Origin: Kribbella pittospori
GTDB lineage: Bacteria > Actinomycetota > Actinomycetes > Propionibacteriales > Kribbellaceae
Reading direction: 5' to 3'
Length of the DNA: 64,000 bases
Assembly: GCF_004331465.1 (NCBI RefSeq)
Contig: NZ_SJKB01000014.1
Span: 62,001-126,000, forward strand
The notes beneath the pieces are model-generated. The model made no database searches. It saw only the letters and a program-made list of their open reading frames with translations, and was not told the DNA's origin. Every line of letters starts with the position of its first letter. The first letter of the stretch is position 1. Of this stretch, positions 8,567 through 19,915 are shown piece by piece. A program made the position numbers and the translations under genes.

Positions 8567-9190
8567 TCAGGCCCAGGTTTCGGCGTGGGTGGCGACGCCG
8601 TTCGGGGCGATGAGTTCGGTGACGACGTCCTCGGCGTCCGCGTCGAGGGGCTCGAACGGGAGCTCCGGTACGACGTACGCGCGGGCACCGGCGACCATCT
8701 CGATGCCGGGCAGCTCGAACCAGGCCTCACCGACCTCGCGGCTGATCTCGTAGATCGCCTGCTCGGCCGAGTCCACCGGCTCGTCCTCGCCGCCGTCGTC
8801 CACCTCGGCCGGGTGCCGTTCCTGCGCCGCGCGGCCGGCGTCGAGCAGTGCGTCCAGGTCGACCACGCGCAGGTCGAACCGCGACACCACGCTGATCACC
8901 TGGTCCTGCTCGGCCTCCTCGTCGTCCTCGTCGTCGACCGAGTCCTCCAGCAGCAGCGGCGCCGTACCGGTGTGCTCGAAGACCGCGTCGTTCCAGCCCT
9001 CGACGAGTTCCTCGAGGGCGGCGTTCTGTTCGTAGAGCGCGGACTGCTCCTCGGTGCCGGTCATCGCGAGCAGTGCGTCCGTGTGGGCCTGGAGACGCTC
9101 GGCCAGCCGGCGGCTCGCCTCGGCCAGCGCCTCCCGGGTCTGGGTGGAGAAGAACTGCTCTGCGGGGGCGGTGATATCGACTTCAGTCAC
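8567..9190 (-). CDS. Conserved hypothetical acidic protein
   Basis: I do not recognise this 207-residue protein. The GTG at 9190 is preferred because GGGAAG lies upstream; the frame stays open to 9364 without a credible start. It is soluble and acidic, with an N-terminal helical stretch (AREALAEASRRLAERLQAHTD-like pattern), a very acidic DDEDDEEAEQD linker near residue 90, and a mixed C-terminal part. No signal peptide or transmembrane segment is present. It is transcribed away from the kdp operon, so the two share the 240-base upstream region. Confidence 0.6.
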   Translation of the reverse strand: MTEVDITAPAEQFFSTQTREALAEASRRLAERLQAHTDALLAMTGTEEQSALYEQNAALEELVEGWNDAVFEHTGTAPLLLEDSVDDEDDEEAEQDQVISVVSRFDLRVVDLDALLDAGRAAQERHPAEVDDGGEDEPVDSAEQAIYEISREVGEAWFELPGIEMVAGARAYVVPELPFEPLDADAEDVVTELIAPNGVATHAETWA

Positions 9191-9300
9191 GTGCTGTTCT
9201 TCCCTTGTCTGTGCGTGGGGCTGTGCCTGGATCTGGGATTGCCAGGCGTAAGTATGCGGACAGAACCGCCACGGGCGAAGTCGGGTCCGCAATGAGGACC

Positions 9301-9360
9301 TGCGAGTACCTGTGAGAACCCTGTGAGAGCTGTCAGAGCGGGTGTGAGAGGCCTGCGAGA
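9301..9360. promoter_or_regulatory. Phased TGYGAGA direct repeats upstream of kdp
   Basis: Six related heptamers (TGCGAGT, TGTGAGA, TGTGAGA, TGTCAGA, TGTGAGA, TGCGAGA) start at 9301, 9311, 9322, 9331, 9343 and 9354, close to one helical turn apart. OmpR-family response regulators such as KdpE bind tandem direct repeats with this period, so this is a likely KdpE-binding region. The remainder of 9191-9430 shows no gene. Confidence 0.55.
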
Positions 9361-9430
9361 ACACTCCTGAGCGGGCAGCTAGCGGTGTGCAGTGGCTTCA
9401 TGAGCACTTTAGCTGTGAGGCGGTGCCGTC

Positions 9431-9514
9431 ATGTCTGACGTCATCTATCTCGCCGTCACCGTTGTCGTCTTCGCGGCCGTCTGGCTCGCGCTGCGTGGAG
9501 TGGAGAAGCTGTGA
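9431..9514 (+). CDS. 27-residue membrane micro-protein before kdpF
   Basis: The ATG at 9431 opens a 27-codon frame coding for one hydrophobic helix (IYLAVTVVVFAAVWLAL) followed by RGVEKL. Its stop overlaps the GTG of kdpF in the GTGA arrangement used throughout this operon, which supports real translation. It looks like a second KdpF-like or regulatory micro-subunit. It is too short for database-style evidence, so its function is inferred only from position. Confidence 0.6.
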   Translation: MSDVIYLAVTVVVFAAVWLALRGVEKL

Positions 9515-9600
9515 GCGCCGAGAACATCGCCGGCCTGGTGGTGGCCGTGGCTCTGGTCCTCTACCTGGTCGCCGCCCTGATCTTCCCCGAGAGGTTCTGA
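9511..9600 (+). CDS. kdpF: KdpF small subunit of the K+ transporter
   Basis: A 29-residue single-helix protein with the family pattern ENIAGLVVAVALVLYLVAAL and the C-terminal FPERF motif. KdpF stabilises the KdpFABC complex in the membrane. The GTG start overlaps the preceding micro-ORF, and its TGA shares one base with the kdpA ATG, so all three are translationally coupled. Confidence 0.85.
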   Translation: MSAENIAGLVVAVALVLYLVAALIFPERF

Positions 9601-11257
9601 TGTCCGACACCGCAGCCGGCCTGTTGCAGGCCGGCTTCCTCATCCTGTGCCTGGCGGCCGTCTACCGCCCGCTGGGTGGCTACATGGCGCGGATCTACAC
9701 GTCCGACAAGGACCTGCGGATCGAGCGCGGTACGTACAAGATCTTCGGCGTCGACCCGAAGGCCGACCAGACCTGGGGCGTCTACGCCCGCTCGCTGATC
9801 GCCTTCTCCGCGCTCAGCCTGATCCTCCTCTATCTCCTGCAGCGGCTGCAGAGTCACCTGCCGCTGTCGCTCGGCCTGCCGAACGTCGAGTCCGGACTGG
9901 CGTTCAACACCGCGGCGTCGTTCGTCGCGAACACGAACTGGCAGTCGTACTCGCCCGAGGTGACGATGGGCCACCTGGTCCAGTTCGCCGGCCTCGCGGT
10001 GCAGAACTTCGTCTCCGCGGCCGTCGGCATCACCGTCGCGATCGCGCTGATCCGCGGCTTCACCCGGTCGAAGACCGACCGGGTCGGGAACTTCTGGGTC
10101 GACCTGACCCGGACGGTACTGCGGGTCCTGCTGCCGATCGCGATTCTGGGCACTCTGGTCCTGGTCGCGATGGGCGTCGTGCAGAGCTTCTCCGGCGGCC
10201 ACGAGGTCACCTCGGTGGTCGGTCAGACCCAGACCATCCCCGGCGGCCCGGTGGCCAGCCAGGAGGTCATCAAGGAACTGGGCACCAACGGCGGTGGCTT
10301 CTACAACGCCAACTCCGCGCACCCGTTCGAGAACCCGAACGGCCTGTCGAACCTGTTCGAGATCTTCCTCGAACTCGTCATCCCGGTCGCCCTGACCCGG
10401 ACCTTCGGCCTGATGGTCAAGGACAAGCGGCAGGGCTACGCGATCCTCGGCGTGATGGGCACGCTGTGGGCGGCCTTCACCTTCGCGGCCACCTTCTTCG
10501 AGAACCAGGGCGCCGGTACCGCGACCCAGGCCGCGGGCGCCGCGATGGAGGGCAAGGAGACCCGCTTCGGCGAATGGGCCTCCGCACTCTTCGCCACGAG
10601 CACCACGGGTACGTCGACCGGTGCGGTCAACTCCGCGCACGACTCGTTCACGCCCTTGGGCGGAGGTACGGCGTTGTTCCACATGATGCTCGGTGAGGTG
10701 ACACCCGGTGGGACCGGATCCGGCCTCTACGGCATGCTCATCCTCGCGGTGCTGGCCGTGTTCGTCGCCGGACTGATGGTCGGCCGGACACCGGAGTACC
10801 TGAAGAAGAAGATCACCGCACGCGAGATGAAGCTGGTCTCGCTGTACATCCTGACGACACCGACCGTCGTGCTGGTCGGCGCCTCGCTCGCGATGGGGCT
10901 GGCGGCGGCGCGCGCCTCGATCTTCAACACCGACGGTCCGCACGGGTTCTCCGAGGTGCTGTACGCGTTCACCTCGGCCGGCAACAACAACGGCAGCGCC
11001 TTCGGCGGTCTGAGCGCGAACATCCCGTTCTACAACACGGCTCTCGGCCTGGCGATGCTGCTCGGCCGGTTCGTCCCGATCGTGTTGGTGCTGGCGCTCG
11101 CCGGCTCGCTGGCCCGGCAGCAGCCGGTGCCGGTGACCCAGGGCACCCTGCCCACCCACAAGGCCCTGTTCGTGACGCTGCTGGTCGGCACCGTCCTGAT
11201 CGTGACCGGCCTGACGTATTTCCCTGCTCTGACTCTAGGACCCCTCGCGGAGGGACT

Positions 11258-11261
<4 letters not shown>
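9600..11261 (+). CDS. kdpA: KdpA, K+-binding channel subunit
   Basis: KdpA is the pore-forming subunit that selects K+ in the high-affinity KdpFABC pump. The 553-residue protein has about ten membrane segments and the K+-filter loops, visible as TNGGGFYNANSAHP and SAGNNNGSAFGG. The ATG at 9600 (tgATG overlap with kdpF) is the family start; the open frame to 9387 is spurious. It overlaps kdpB by four bases. Confidence 0.97.
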
Positions 11262-13348
<2,087 letters not shown>

Positions 13349-13361
13349 GAGGTAGTTGTTC

Positions 13362-13991
13362 ATGGCAAGCAATCTGCCCGGCTCGGTCCGGCAGTTCGGG
13401 GTCGCACTGAGGGCGGTGCTGTTCTTCACCGTGCTCCTCGGTCTCGCGTACCCCTTGGTGATGACCGGTGTGTCCCAGGTGGTGTTCCACGGCAACGCGA
13501 ACGGCTCGATCGTCCAGGTCGCCGGCAAGGACACCGGCTCGGACCTGATCGGCCAGGCGTACACCCAGGACAGTGGGAAGAAGGACGCCGACGGCAACGC
13601 GATCATGGTCGCGGACCCGAAGTGGTTCCAGACCCGGCCGTCCGCGGTCGACTACGACGGGAAGGGGAGTTCGGCTTCGCAGCTCGGCCCGAACAACTCC
13701 GACCTGCTCGCAATGGTCGAGGAGCGGCGGAAGACGGTCGCGGCGCTGGAGGGTGTCCAGGAGGCCCAGGTCCCGCCGGACGCGGTGACAGCCAGTGGCA
13801 GCGGTCTCGACCCGGCGATCAGCCCGGCGTACGCCGCTCTGCAGGTCAACCGGGTCGCACGGGAGCGTGGCCTGGACGTCGCCAAAGTCCAGCAACTGGT
13901 CAAGGAGAACACCAAGGGCCGCACCCTGGGCTTCCTGGGTGAGCCGTACGTCAATGTCGTCACGCTGAACAACGCGCTGGCGTCGAACTGA
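13362..13991 (+). CDS. kdpC: KdpC, K+-transport accessory subunit
   Basis: A 209-residue protein with one N-terminal membrane helix (FFTVLLGLAYPLVMTG) and the soluble KdpC domain, including the WFQTRPSAVDYDG block and the C-terminal VNVVTLNNAL. KdpC raises the affinity of the pump for ATP. The ATG at 13362 follows GAGAGGTAG; a TTG two codons earlier is less likely. Confidence 0.95.
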   Translation: MASNLPGSVRQFGVALRAVLFFTVLLGLAYPLVMTGVSQVVFHGNANGSIVQVAGKDTGSDLIGQAYTQDSGKKDADGNAIMVADPKWFQTRPSAVDYDGKGSSASQLGPNNSDLLAMVEERRKTVAALEGVQEAQVPPDAVTASGSGLDPAISPAYAALQVNRVARERGLDVAKVQQLVKENTKGRTLGFLGEPYVNVVTLNNALASN

Positions 13992-14003
13992 GATAGTCGA
14001 AGC

Positions 14004-16577
14004 ATGAGCAAGAGCGGCCGTGGGCATCTGCGGATCTACCTGGGTGCCGCGCCCGGCGTCGGGAAGTCCTACAAGATGCTGGGCGAGGGTCAGCGCCGGC
14101 TGGCCCGGGGCACGGATGTCGTGGTCGGATTCGTCGAGACCCACGGCCGCGAGCACACCGCGGAGATGCTCGAAGGACTGGAGATCGTGCCGCGGCGGAT
14201 CATCGACTACCGCGGCGCCAGTTTCACCGAGATGGACCTCGACGCGGTGCTGGCCCGGCGGCCGGAGGTGGCGCTGGTCGACGAACTGGCGCACACCAAC
14301 GTTCCGGGCAGCCGCAACGAGAAGCGCTGGCAGGACATCGACGAGTTGCTCGCCGCCGGGATCGACGTGATCTCGGCGGTCAACATCCAGCACCTCGAGT
14401 CGATCAACGACGTGGTCGAGAAGATCACCGGCGTACCGCAGCAGGAGACGGTCCCGGACCGGGTGGTCCGGGCCGCCGACCAGATCGAGCTCGTCGACAT
14501 GACCCCGGAGGCGCTGCGCCGCCGGATGGCCCATGGCAACGTCTATTCGGCGGACAAGATTGATGCTGCCCTGGGCAACTACTTCCGGGTCGGCAACCTG
14601 TCCGCTCTGCGCGAACTGGCGCTGTTGTGGCTCGCCGACCGGGTGGACGTGGGCCTGCAGCAGTACCGTGCCCAGCATGACATCGACTCGACCTGGGAAG
14701 CCCGGGAACGTGTCGTGGTCGCACTTACCGGCGGCCCCGAGGGTGGGACCCTGATCCGGCGTGCCGCCCGCATCGCCGCCCGGTCCTCCGGTGGAGACCT
14801 GCTCGCCGTTCACGTCGCCCGCTCCGACGGGCTGACCGGCGCCGACCCGAAACGCCTCGCCGAGCAACGCATCCTGGTCGAGAGCCTCGGTGGTACGTAC
14901 CACCAGGTCGTCGGCGACGACGTACCCGCCGCTCTGCTGACCTTCGCGCGGGCCGAGAACGCGACCCAGTTGGTGCTCGGCGGCAGCCGCCGGTCCCGGT
15001 TCGGTGCGCTGACCGGTCCGGGGATCGGTACGTCGACGATCCGGGACTCCGGCGACATCGACGTACACATCGTCACGCACTCGCAGATGGGCCGCGGCCG
15101 GCTGCCTCGGTTGCGCGGGAGCCTGTCCACTCGGCGCAAGGTCGAGGGTTTCGTGCTGGCCGTCGTACTGCCGCCGCTGCTGGCGCTGCTGCTCGGGTTC
15201 GGCGGTGACAGCCTCAATCTGACCAGCAACGTGCTCGCGTTCCTGCTGGCCGTGGTCGTGGTCGCGCTGGTCGGCGGGTTGTGGCCGGCCATGGTGACCG
15301 CTATCGGTGGGACCGTCGTACTGAACTACTTCTTCACGCCGCCGACGCGCACGTTCACCATCGCCGAGCTGAACAACGTGCTCGCGCTGGCGATCTTCGT
15401 GCTGGTCGCGGCGATGGTGAGCTCGGTCGTCGACCGGGCCGCCCGCCGGACCAGACAGGCAGCCCGGGCGGCGGCCGAGTCGGAGACCCTTGCGACTCTG
15501 GCCGGATCCGTGCTGCGAGGGGAGACCGCGCTGCCGGCACTGCTTGAGCGGGTTCGGGAGGCATTCGGGATGACGAGCGCCTGTCTGATGGAGCGGATCG
15601 ACGACGACGAGCTGACCGAGGTCTGGCGGCCGATCGCCTCGGCCGGTACGCCGACCTGCCGCCGGCCCGAGGACGGTGACGCCGAGATCCCGGGGCGGGA
15701 GGACCTTGTCCTGGTGCTGCAGGGCCGGCAGCTCGCCGCGGACGAACGCCGGCTGGTTGGTGCGTTCGCCGCCCACGCGGCCGCCCTGGTCGACCGCGCC
15801 CGGCTGAGCGCTGCGGCCGCGGAGGCCAAGCCGCTGGCCGAGGCGGACAAGCTCCGTACGGCGCTGCTGCGCGCGGTCGGCCATGACCTCCGGTCCCCGC
15901 TGGCTTCGGCGAAGGCGTCGGTGACGAGCCTGCGCAGTGACGATGTCGACTGGAGCGAGTCGGAGCGGGCTGAACTGCTGGAGACGGCCGACGAGTCGCT
16001 GGACCGCCTGTCACGGCTGGTGGACAACCTGCTCGACCTCAGTCGCCTGCAGGCCGGCGTACTGCCTGTCTTCCCCCGGCCGATGGCGCTGGACGAGATC
16101 CTGCCCGGCGTACTGGCGGAGCTCGGTGACGACAGCGAGAAGGTCACCGTCGATGTCCCGCACACCTTGCCCCTGGTCGAGGCCGACCCGGCTCTGCTGG
16201 AGCGGGTCGTCGCGAACCTGCTGGCCAACGCGGTCCGCTACTCGCCGCCCGGCCGGGCTCCGTTGATCACCGGAAGTGCCCTGGGGGACACCGTCGAGAT
16301 CCGGGTGATCGACCGTGGACCGGGCATCCCGCGCGAGGACCGGGACCGAGTGTTCGCGCCGTTCCAGCGGCTGGGCGACACTGACAACACGGTCGGCGTC
16401 GGTCTCGGGCTGGCGCTGGCGCGTGGCCTCGCCGAGGCGATGCACGGCACCCTGCAGCCCGAGGACACTCCGGGTGGTGGGCTGACGATGGTGGTCTCGA
16501 TCCCGACCGCGAACCTGCGGCCGGCCGACGCCCCGATCCCCGGATCGCGCGAACGCTCCGAGCCGGAGGTGTCATGA
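14004..16577 (+). CDS. kdpD: KdpD, K+/turgor-sensing histidine kinase
   Basis: KdpD controls KdpE by autophosphorylation and phosphatase activity. The 857-residue protein has the N-terminal KdpD domain with a Walker-like GAAPGVGKSYKML (residues about 12-24), a USP-like domain (about 235-360), four membrane helices near 390-490, a GAF-like region, the HisKA motif GHDLRSPLASAK, and the HATPase boxes NLLANAVRYSP and DRGPGIP. It overlaps kdpE by four bases. All parts look intact. Confidence 0.96.
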   Translation: MSKSGRGHLRIYLGAAPGVGKSYKMLGEGQRRLARGTDVVVGFVETHGREHTAEMLEGLEIVPRRIIDYRGASFTEMDLDAVLARRPEVALVDELAHTNVPGSRNEKRWQDIDELLAAGIDVISAVNIQHLESINDVVEKITGVPQQETVPDRVVRAADQIELVDMTPEALRRRMAHGNVYSADKIDAALGNYFRVGNLSALRELALLWLADRVDVGLQQYRAQHDIDSTWEARERVVVALTGGPEGGTLIRRAARIAARSSGGDLLAVHVARSDGLTGADPKRLAEQRILVESLGGTYHQVVGDDVPAALLTFARAENATQLVLGGSRRSRFGALTGPGIGTSTIRDSGDIDVHIVTHSQMGRGRLPRLRGSLSTRRKVEGFVLAVVLPPLLALLLGFGGDSLNLTSNVLAFLLAVVVVALVGGLWPAMVTAIGGTVVLNYFFTPPTRTFTIAELNNVLALAIFVLVAAMVSSVVDRAARRTRQAARAAAESETLATLAGSVLRGETALPALLERVREAFGMTSACLMERIDDDELTEVWRPIASAGTPTCRRPEDGDAEIPGREDLVLVLQGRQLAADERRLVGAFAAHAAALVDRARLSAAAAEAKPLAEADKLRTALLRAVGHDLRSPLASAKASVTSLRSDDVDWSESERAELLETADESLDRLSRLVDNLLDLSRLQAGVLPVFPRPMALDEILPGVLAELGDDSEKVTVDVPHTLPLVEADPALLERVVANLLANAVRYSPPGRAPLITGSALGDTVEIRVIDRGPGIPREDRDRVFAPFQRLGDTDNTVGVGLGLALARGLAEAMHGTLQPEDTPGGGLTMVVSIPTANLRPADAPIPGSRERSEPEVS

Positions 16578-17251
16578 CCAGAGTGCTGGTGGTTGACGAC
16601 GAGCCGCAGATCGTGCGGGCGTTGCAGATCAACCTGAAGGCCCGCGGCTACGAGGTACATCTGGCCGGCAGCGGTACGGCGGCTTTGAAGGTGGCGGCGC
16701 AGCACCCACCCGAACTGGTCATCCTCGACCTGGGGTTGCCGGACTTCGACGGCGTCGACGTGATCCGCGGGCTGCGTGGCTGGACCGAGGCACCGATCCT
16801 GGTGTTGTCCGGCCGGACCGACAGCACGGACAAGGTCGAGGCGCTGGACGCCGGCGCGGACGACTACCTGACCAAGCCGTTCGGGATCGACGAGTTGCTC
16901 GCGCGGATGCGCGCCGTACTGCGGCGCAGCAACATCGCCCAGGACCAGCCGGTGGTGACCGTCGGCGGGATCCGGGTCGACCTGTCCGCGAAGCGCGTCA
17001 CCCTCGAGACCGGCGAGGACATCCGGCTCACCCCGACCGAGTGGCACCTGCTCGAGGTCCTGGTCCGGCACCCCGGCAAGCTGATGTCGCAACGCCAGCT
17101 CCTGACCGAGGTCTGGGGTCCCGGGTACGAGAACGCGAGCGGCAACCTGCGCTTCTACATGGGCCAGCTCCGCCGCAAACTCGAGCCCGACCCGGCGCGC
17201 CCCAAACACCTCCTCACCGAACCAGGAATGGGCTACCGCTTCGAGCCGTGA
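16574..17251 (+). CDS. kdpE: KdpE, OmpR-family response regulator
   Basis: A 225-residue regulator with the receiver domain VLVVDDEPQ, phospho-acceptor Asp52 (LVILDLGLPD), the TKPFG switch lysine, and a winged-helix output domain ending in EPGMGYRF. It should activate kdp transcription, probably through the phased repeats at 9301-9360. The last 70 bases of the gene are unusually C-rich and G-poor, and no strong hairpin follows. Confidence 0.96.
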   Translation: MTRVLVVDDEPQIVRALQINLKARGYEVHLAGSGTAALKVAAQHPPELVILDLGLPDFDGVDVIRGLRGWTEAPILVLSGRTDSTDKVEALDAGADDYLTKPFGIDELLARMRAVLRRSNIAQDQPVVTVGGIRVDLSAKRVTLETGEDIRLTPTEWHLLEVLVRHPGKLMSQRQLLTEVWGPGYENASGNLRFYMGQLRRKLEPDPARPKHLLTEPGMGYRFEP

Positions 17252-17305
17252 GAACCCTGGCCGCCCGCGCGCCGGCCGAGGTACCTCTTCGCCACGCCCT
17301 ACGAA

Positions 17306-17425
17306 TGCGGCGATCGCCAGCGTCACCGGCAGGGTCAGCCCGATCGCGGACGCGCCGCCGAGGGCGAGCACGAGCACGATCGCCTCCGGCCCGTAGGCCA
17401 CCGGGGCCATCGCGTCCAGCGACAG
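17306..17425 (-). pseudogene. Relic of an APC-type permease gene
   Basis: On the minus strand this segment reads LSLDAMAPVAYGPEA followed by a hydrophobic stretch ending TLPVTLAIAA. This is the first membrane segment typical of APC-superfamily permeases that sit beside kdp operons in actinobacteria. The frame has lost the rest: about 40 codons remain, there is no credible start, and beyond 17306 the translation becomes arginine-rich noise. I read it as a decayed remnant of a roughly 600-codon gene. The rest of the gap 17252-17466 holds no other feature. Confidence 0.55.
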
Positions 17426-17466
17426 CTCACAGGCTCGGCGCGAACTCCAACAGCCGCCTCACGCGG

Positions 17467-18660
17467 TCAGTAGGCGCGGATCCCTTCGACCTCGAGGGAG
17501 ACGATGTTCGGGTTGTTGCCCGCGTGGCCCCGGCCGCCGCTGCCCGGCAGGATCGCCAGGTGTACGCCGGCCAGGTCGGTGTGATGTGCCTTGCCGTCCA
17601 GGTGGTCCCCGATCCACTGGCGGACCTCCGCCGAGGACTCGCCGAGGGCGAGGTCGGCGGTCAGTTGGAGGTGCGCGAGGATCCGCGCGACCATCGCCTC
17701 GTTCACGGTCTTGCCGAATCCGACGTACGCGTTGACCCAGGAGGCGTTGCCGCCGACGGTGTCGCAGTACCCCTTCTGCTCCTGGGCCGTCCCGCAGATG
17801 CTGTACGAGTCGATCGAGTAGACCTCGGTGCCCCTGGTCTGGGAGCAGGCGGTGACGTGGATGTCCGGTTTGACCTTGCAGGTGAAGCCCTTGCTGCGCG
17901 CGGCCTGGGTCACCTTCGCCACGGTGGCCTTGGTCTGGCCGTCCAGCAGGATCTTCGGGCTCGTGCCCTTCGCCGTCAGCGTCAGGTCGTGCCGCGTGTT
18001 CCCGTCGCCATGGCTCTGCCTGGCCTTACCCCAGCCGATGCGTGGTTCCCGCTCCTTGGAGGTGCGCAGGATGGCGGCGTCGGCGGGCGGGAGCAGCGTC
18101 GAGGTGACCGCGGTCATCGCCGCTTGGTAGAGCTTCGTCGTCTCATCGGCCTGATCGAAGGTGTCCACCTTGAGGTGCGCGTAGGTGACCGCGTCGTCCT
18201 GCGCCTGCAGGGTGACGACCTGATCGCCGTCGGACAGCGCCGGCTCGGCGAAGCATCGGACCACCAGTACCGGCTCGGTGAGGCTGTCCGAGCAGGCGAA
18301 CCCGGCCGAGGTCAGCGCGGAGACGACCGCGTCCAGCTTCTCCGGACGACCGGCAGTGGGCGAGGGACTGGAGGACGGCTCGACCGACGATTTGGTGCTG
18401 GACGTCGGTGTGGGGGCGGCCGCGGTGTCGTCGCGTGATTGGACGAAGAGATACGTCCCCACTGTCGCGAGGATCGCGAAGATGAGGCCGCCGACCAGGA
18501 TGCCGATCAGCAACCCTCGCCGCGGTCCGGGCCCGGGCGGCGGTGGTGGTAGTTGCTGCCACTGCTGTTGGTACGGCGGCTGCTGCGGTGACCACTGCTG
18601 TTGATAGGGAGGCTGCTGAGGCGGGCGGGGAGGACCCCAGTTCGGCTGGTCCGGGCTCAT
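17467..18660 (-). CDS. Membrane-anchored protein with Pro/Gln-rich N-terminus
   Basis: A 397-residue hypothetical protein. The ATG at 18660 follows GGGAGGGAG, so the longer frame to 18690 is not needed. The first 60 residues are a proline/glutamine-rich cytoplasmic tail containing the repeat QQPPYQQQW, followed by one membrane helix (GLLIGILVGGLIFAILATV) and a Thr/Ser-rich linker. The remaining 300 residues should be outside the cell and carry several cysteines. This architecture is common among actinobacterial envelope proteins of unknown role. It is divergent from the gene at 18768. Confidence 0.75.
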   Translation of the reverse strand: MSPDQPNWGPPRPPQQPPYQQQWSPQQPPYQQQWQQLPPPPPGPGPRRGLLIGILVGGLIFAILATVGTYLFVQSRDDTAAAPTPTSSTKSSVEPSSSPSPTAGRPEKLDAVVSALTSAGFACSDSLTEPVLVVRCFAEPALSDGDQVVTLQAQDDAVTYAHLKVDTFDQADETTKLYQAAMTAVTSTLLPPADAAILRTSKEREPRIGWGKARQSHGDGNTRHDLTLTAKGTSPKILLDGQTKATVAKVTQAARSKGFTCKVKPDIHVTACSQTRGTEVYSIDSYSICGTAQEQKGYCDTVGGNASWVNAYVGFGKTVNEAMVARILAHLQLTADLALGESSAEVRQWIGDHLDGKAHHTDLAGVHLAILPGSGGRGHAGNNPNIVSLEVEGIRAY

Positions 18661-18767
18661 CGTCGGTCTCCCTCCCGTGGATTCGGCCACAGAATGGCAC
18701 GGTGGTGGGGGCAGCGGATGTCCGTTTCGTTCAAGACCGAAGCGTCGTACTACGGGAAGGTAGAGCC

Positions 18768-19610
18768 ATGGACACCTTCACCGCTGGTCGTGATTTCGTA
18801 CGCCGGGAGGCCCGGCTGGTCGAGAATCGGCTCTTCGCCACCGTCTTCGAGGACGCCGATCCGCAAGGGGTGGTCGAGGCGCTGCGCGGCTATCAGAACG
18901 CCGACGGCGGCTTCGGCCATGGACTGGAGCCGGACAAGTTGGTCCCGGACAGCCTGTCGCTGGACGTCGAGGTCGCATTCAGCACCCTGCTCGCCTCCGG
19001 CGCCCGAGACGACGAGATGGTTCGCCGGGCGGTCGACTGGCTGGCCGCGACAGCGACCGCTGACGGTGCGGTCTCGCTCTGCTCGCCGGCCATCGAGGGA
19101 TACCCGCGTGCTGAGCACGTGTCCGAGTGGACCTACCAGCCCAGCGTCAACCCCACTGCGGGCCTGGTCGGACGGCTGTACAAGCTCGGCTTCGAGCACC
19201 CGTGGCGCGAGCACGCAGGCGCCTGGTGCGCGGCCCAGTTGGCCGAGGCTCTCCCCGAGGACGCCCACGGGCTGCACGAGTCGCTGGAGTTCCTGGAACA
19301 CACCGACGATGTCGACCTCGACCGCATCCGCGAGTGGCTGCCGAAGCTCCAGCATTTCCGGGCCGACGCCGCGGACCCGGCGTACGGCGTGACTCCGCTG
19401 CACCTGGCGCCGACGCCGGACAGCGTCTGGCGGCCGCTCTTCGACGACGCGCAGATCGAGGCCCACCTCGACCGCCTGATCGCCGATCAGCAGCCGGACG
19501 GCGGCTGGGCGATCACCTGGGAACCGCCGAGCCAGGCCGCAACCCTCGCGTACCGCGGCATCCTCACCGTCGGCGCGCTCAGCACGCTGAAGGCCTACGG
19601 CCGGCTCTGA
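18768..19610 (+). CDS. Prenyltransferase/squalene-cyclase-fold protein
   Basis: A 280-residue alpha-toroid protein. The repeats typical of the prenyltransferase and squalene oxidase fold are visible as QNADGGFGHGL near residue 45 and QQPDGGWAITW near residue 245. It is too short to be a terpene cyclase and lacks a DxDD acid motif, so catalysis is doubtful. The ATG at 18768 follows GGAAGG; the frame is open further upstream but that part overlaps the divergent gene. It ends at a strong hairpin. Confidence 0.75.
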   Translation: MDTFTAGRDFVRREARLVENRLFATVFEDADPQGVVEALRGYQNADGGFGHGLEPDKLVPDSLSLDVEVAFSTLLASGARDDEMVRRAVDWLAATATADGAVSLCSPAIEGYPRAEHVSEWTYQPSVNPTAGLVGRLYKLGFEHPWREHAGAWCAAQLAEALPEDAHGLHESLEFLEHTDDVDLDRIREWLPKLQHFRADAADPAYGVTPLHLAPTPDSVWRPLFDDAQIEAHLDRLIADQQPDGGWAITWEPPSQAATLAYRGILTVGALSTLKAYGRL

Positions 19611-19628
19611 CCGGCCCTTGAAGGCACG

Positions 19629-19659
19629 ACGGCCCTCCACGAAATTCGTGGAGGGCCGT
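19629..19659. terminator. Hairpin between convergent genes
   Basis: Near-perfect arms ACGGCCCTCCACGAA and TTCGTGGAGGGCCGT lie between the stop at 19610 and the 3' end of rpmG at 19674, and can serve both strands. Confidence 0.85.
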
Positions 19660-19673
19660 TGACGTTTGTGCCG

Positions 19674-19841
19674 TTACCGCTCTTCGCGGAAGTCGACGTG
19701 CAGGCGGACCGCCGGGTCGTACTTGCGCATCACCAGGCGGTCGGGGTTGTTCCGCCGGTTCTTCCGGGTGACATAGGTGAACCCGGTCCCCGCCGTACTG
19801 CGGAGCTTGACGATCGGGCGGAGGTCATTGCGCTTGGCCAT
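19674..19841 (-). CDS. rpmG: 50S ribosomal protein L33, cysteine-free form
   Basis: A 55-residue L33 beginning MAKRNDLRPIVKLRSTAGTG with the core TYVTRKNRRNNPDRL. The zinc-binding CxxC pairs of the C+ form are absent, and the protein contains no cysteine. Such C- paralogues replace the zinc forms during zinc shortage. The start follows GAAAGGAAC. It is divergent from the COG0523 gene, with a Zur box in between, which fits zinc control. Confidence 0.92.
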   Translation of the reverse strand: MAKRNDLRPIVKLRSTAGTGFTYVTRKNRRNNPDRLVMRKYDPAVRLHVDFREER

Positions 19842-19883
19842 GCTGGTTCCTTTCGTACCGGGCGCAGCTCAGAAGCTTTGGGC

Positions 19884-19898
19884 TGGTTATCGTTTTCA
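19884..19898. promoter_or_regulatory. Zur box
   Basis: TGGTTATCGTTTTCA reads on the other strand as TGAAAACGATAACCA, agreeing at 11 of 15 positions with the actinobacterial Zur operator form TGAAAATGATTTTCA. It lies 18 bases before the COG0523 gene and 43 bases before rpmG, so one site could control both directions. Confidence 0.75.
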
Positions 19899-19915
19899 AC
19901 AAGACGGGACACTGA

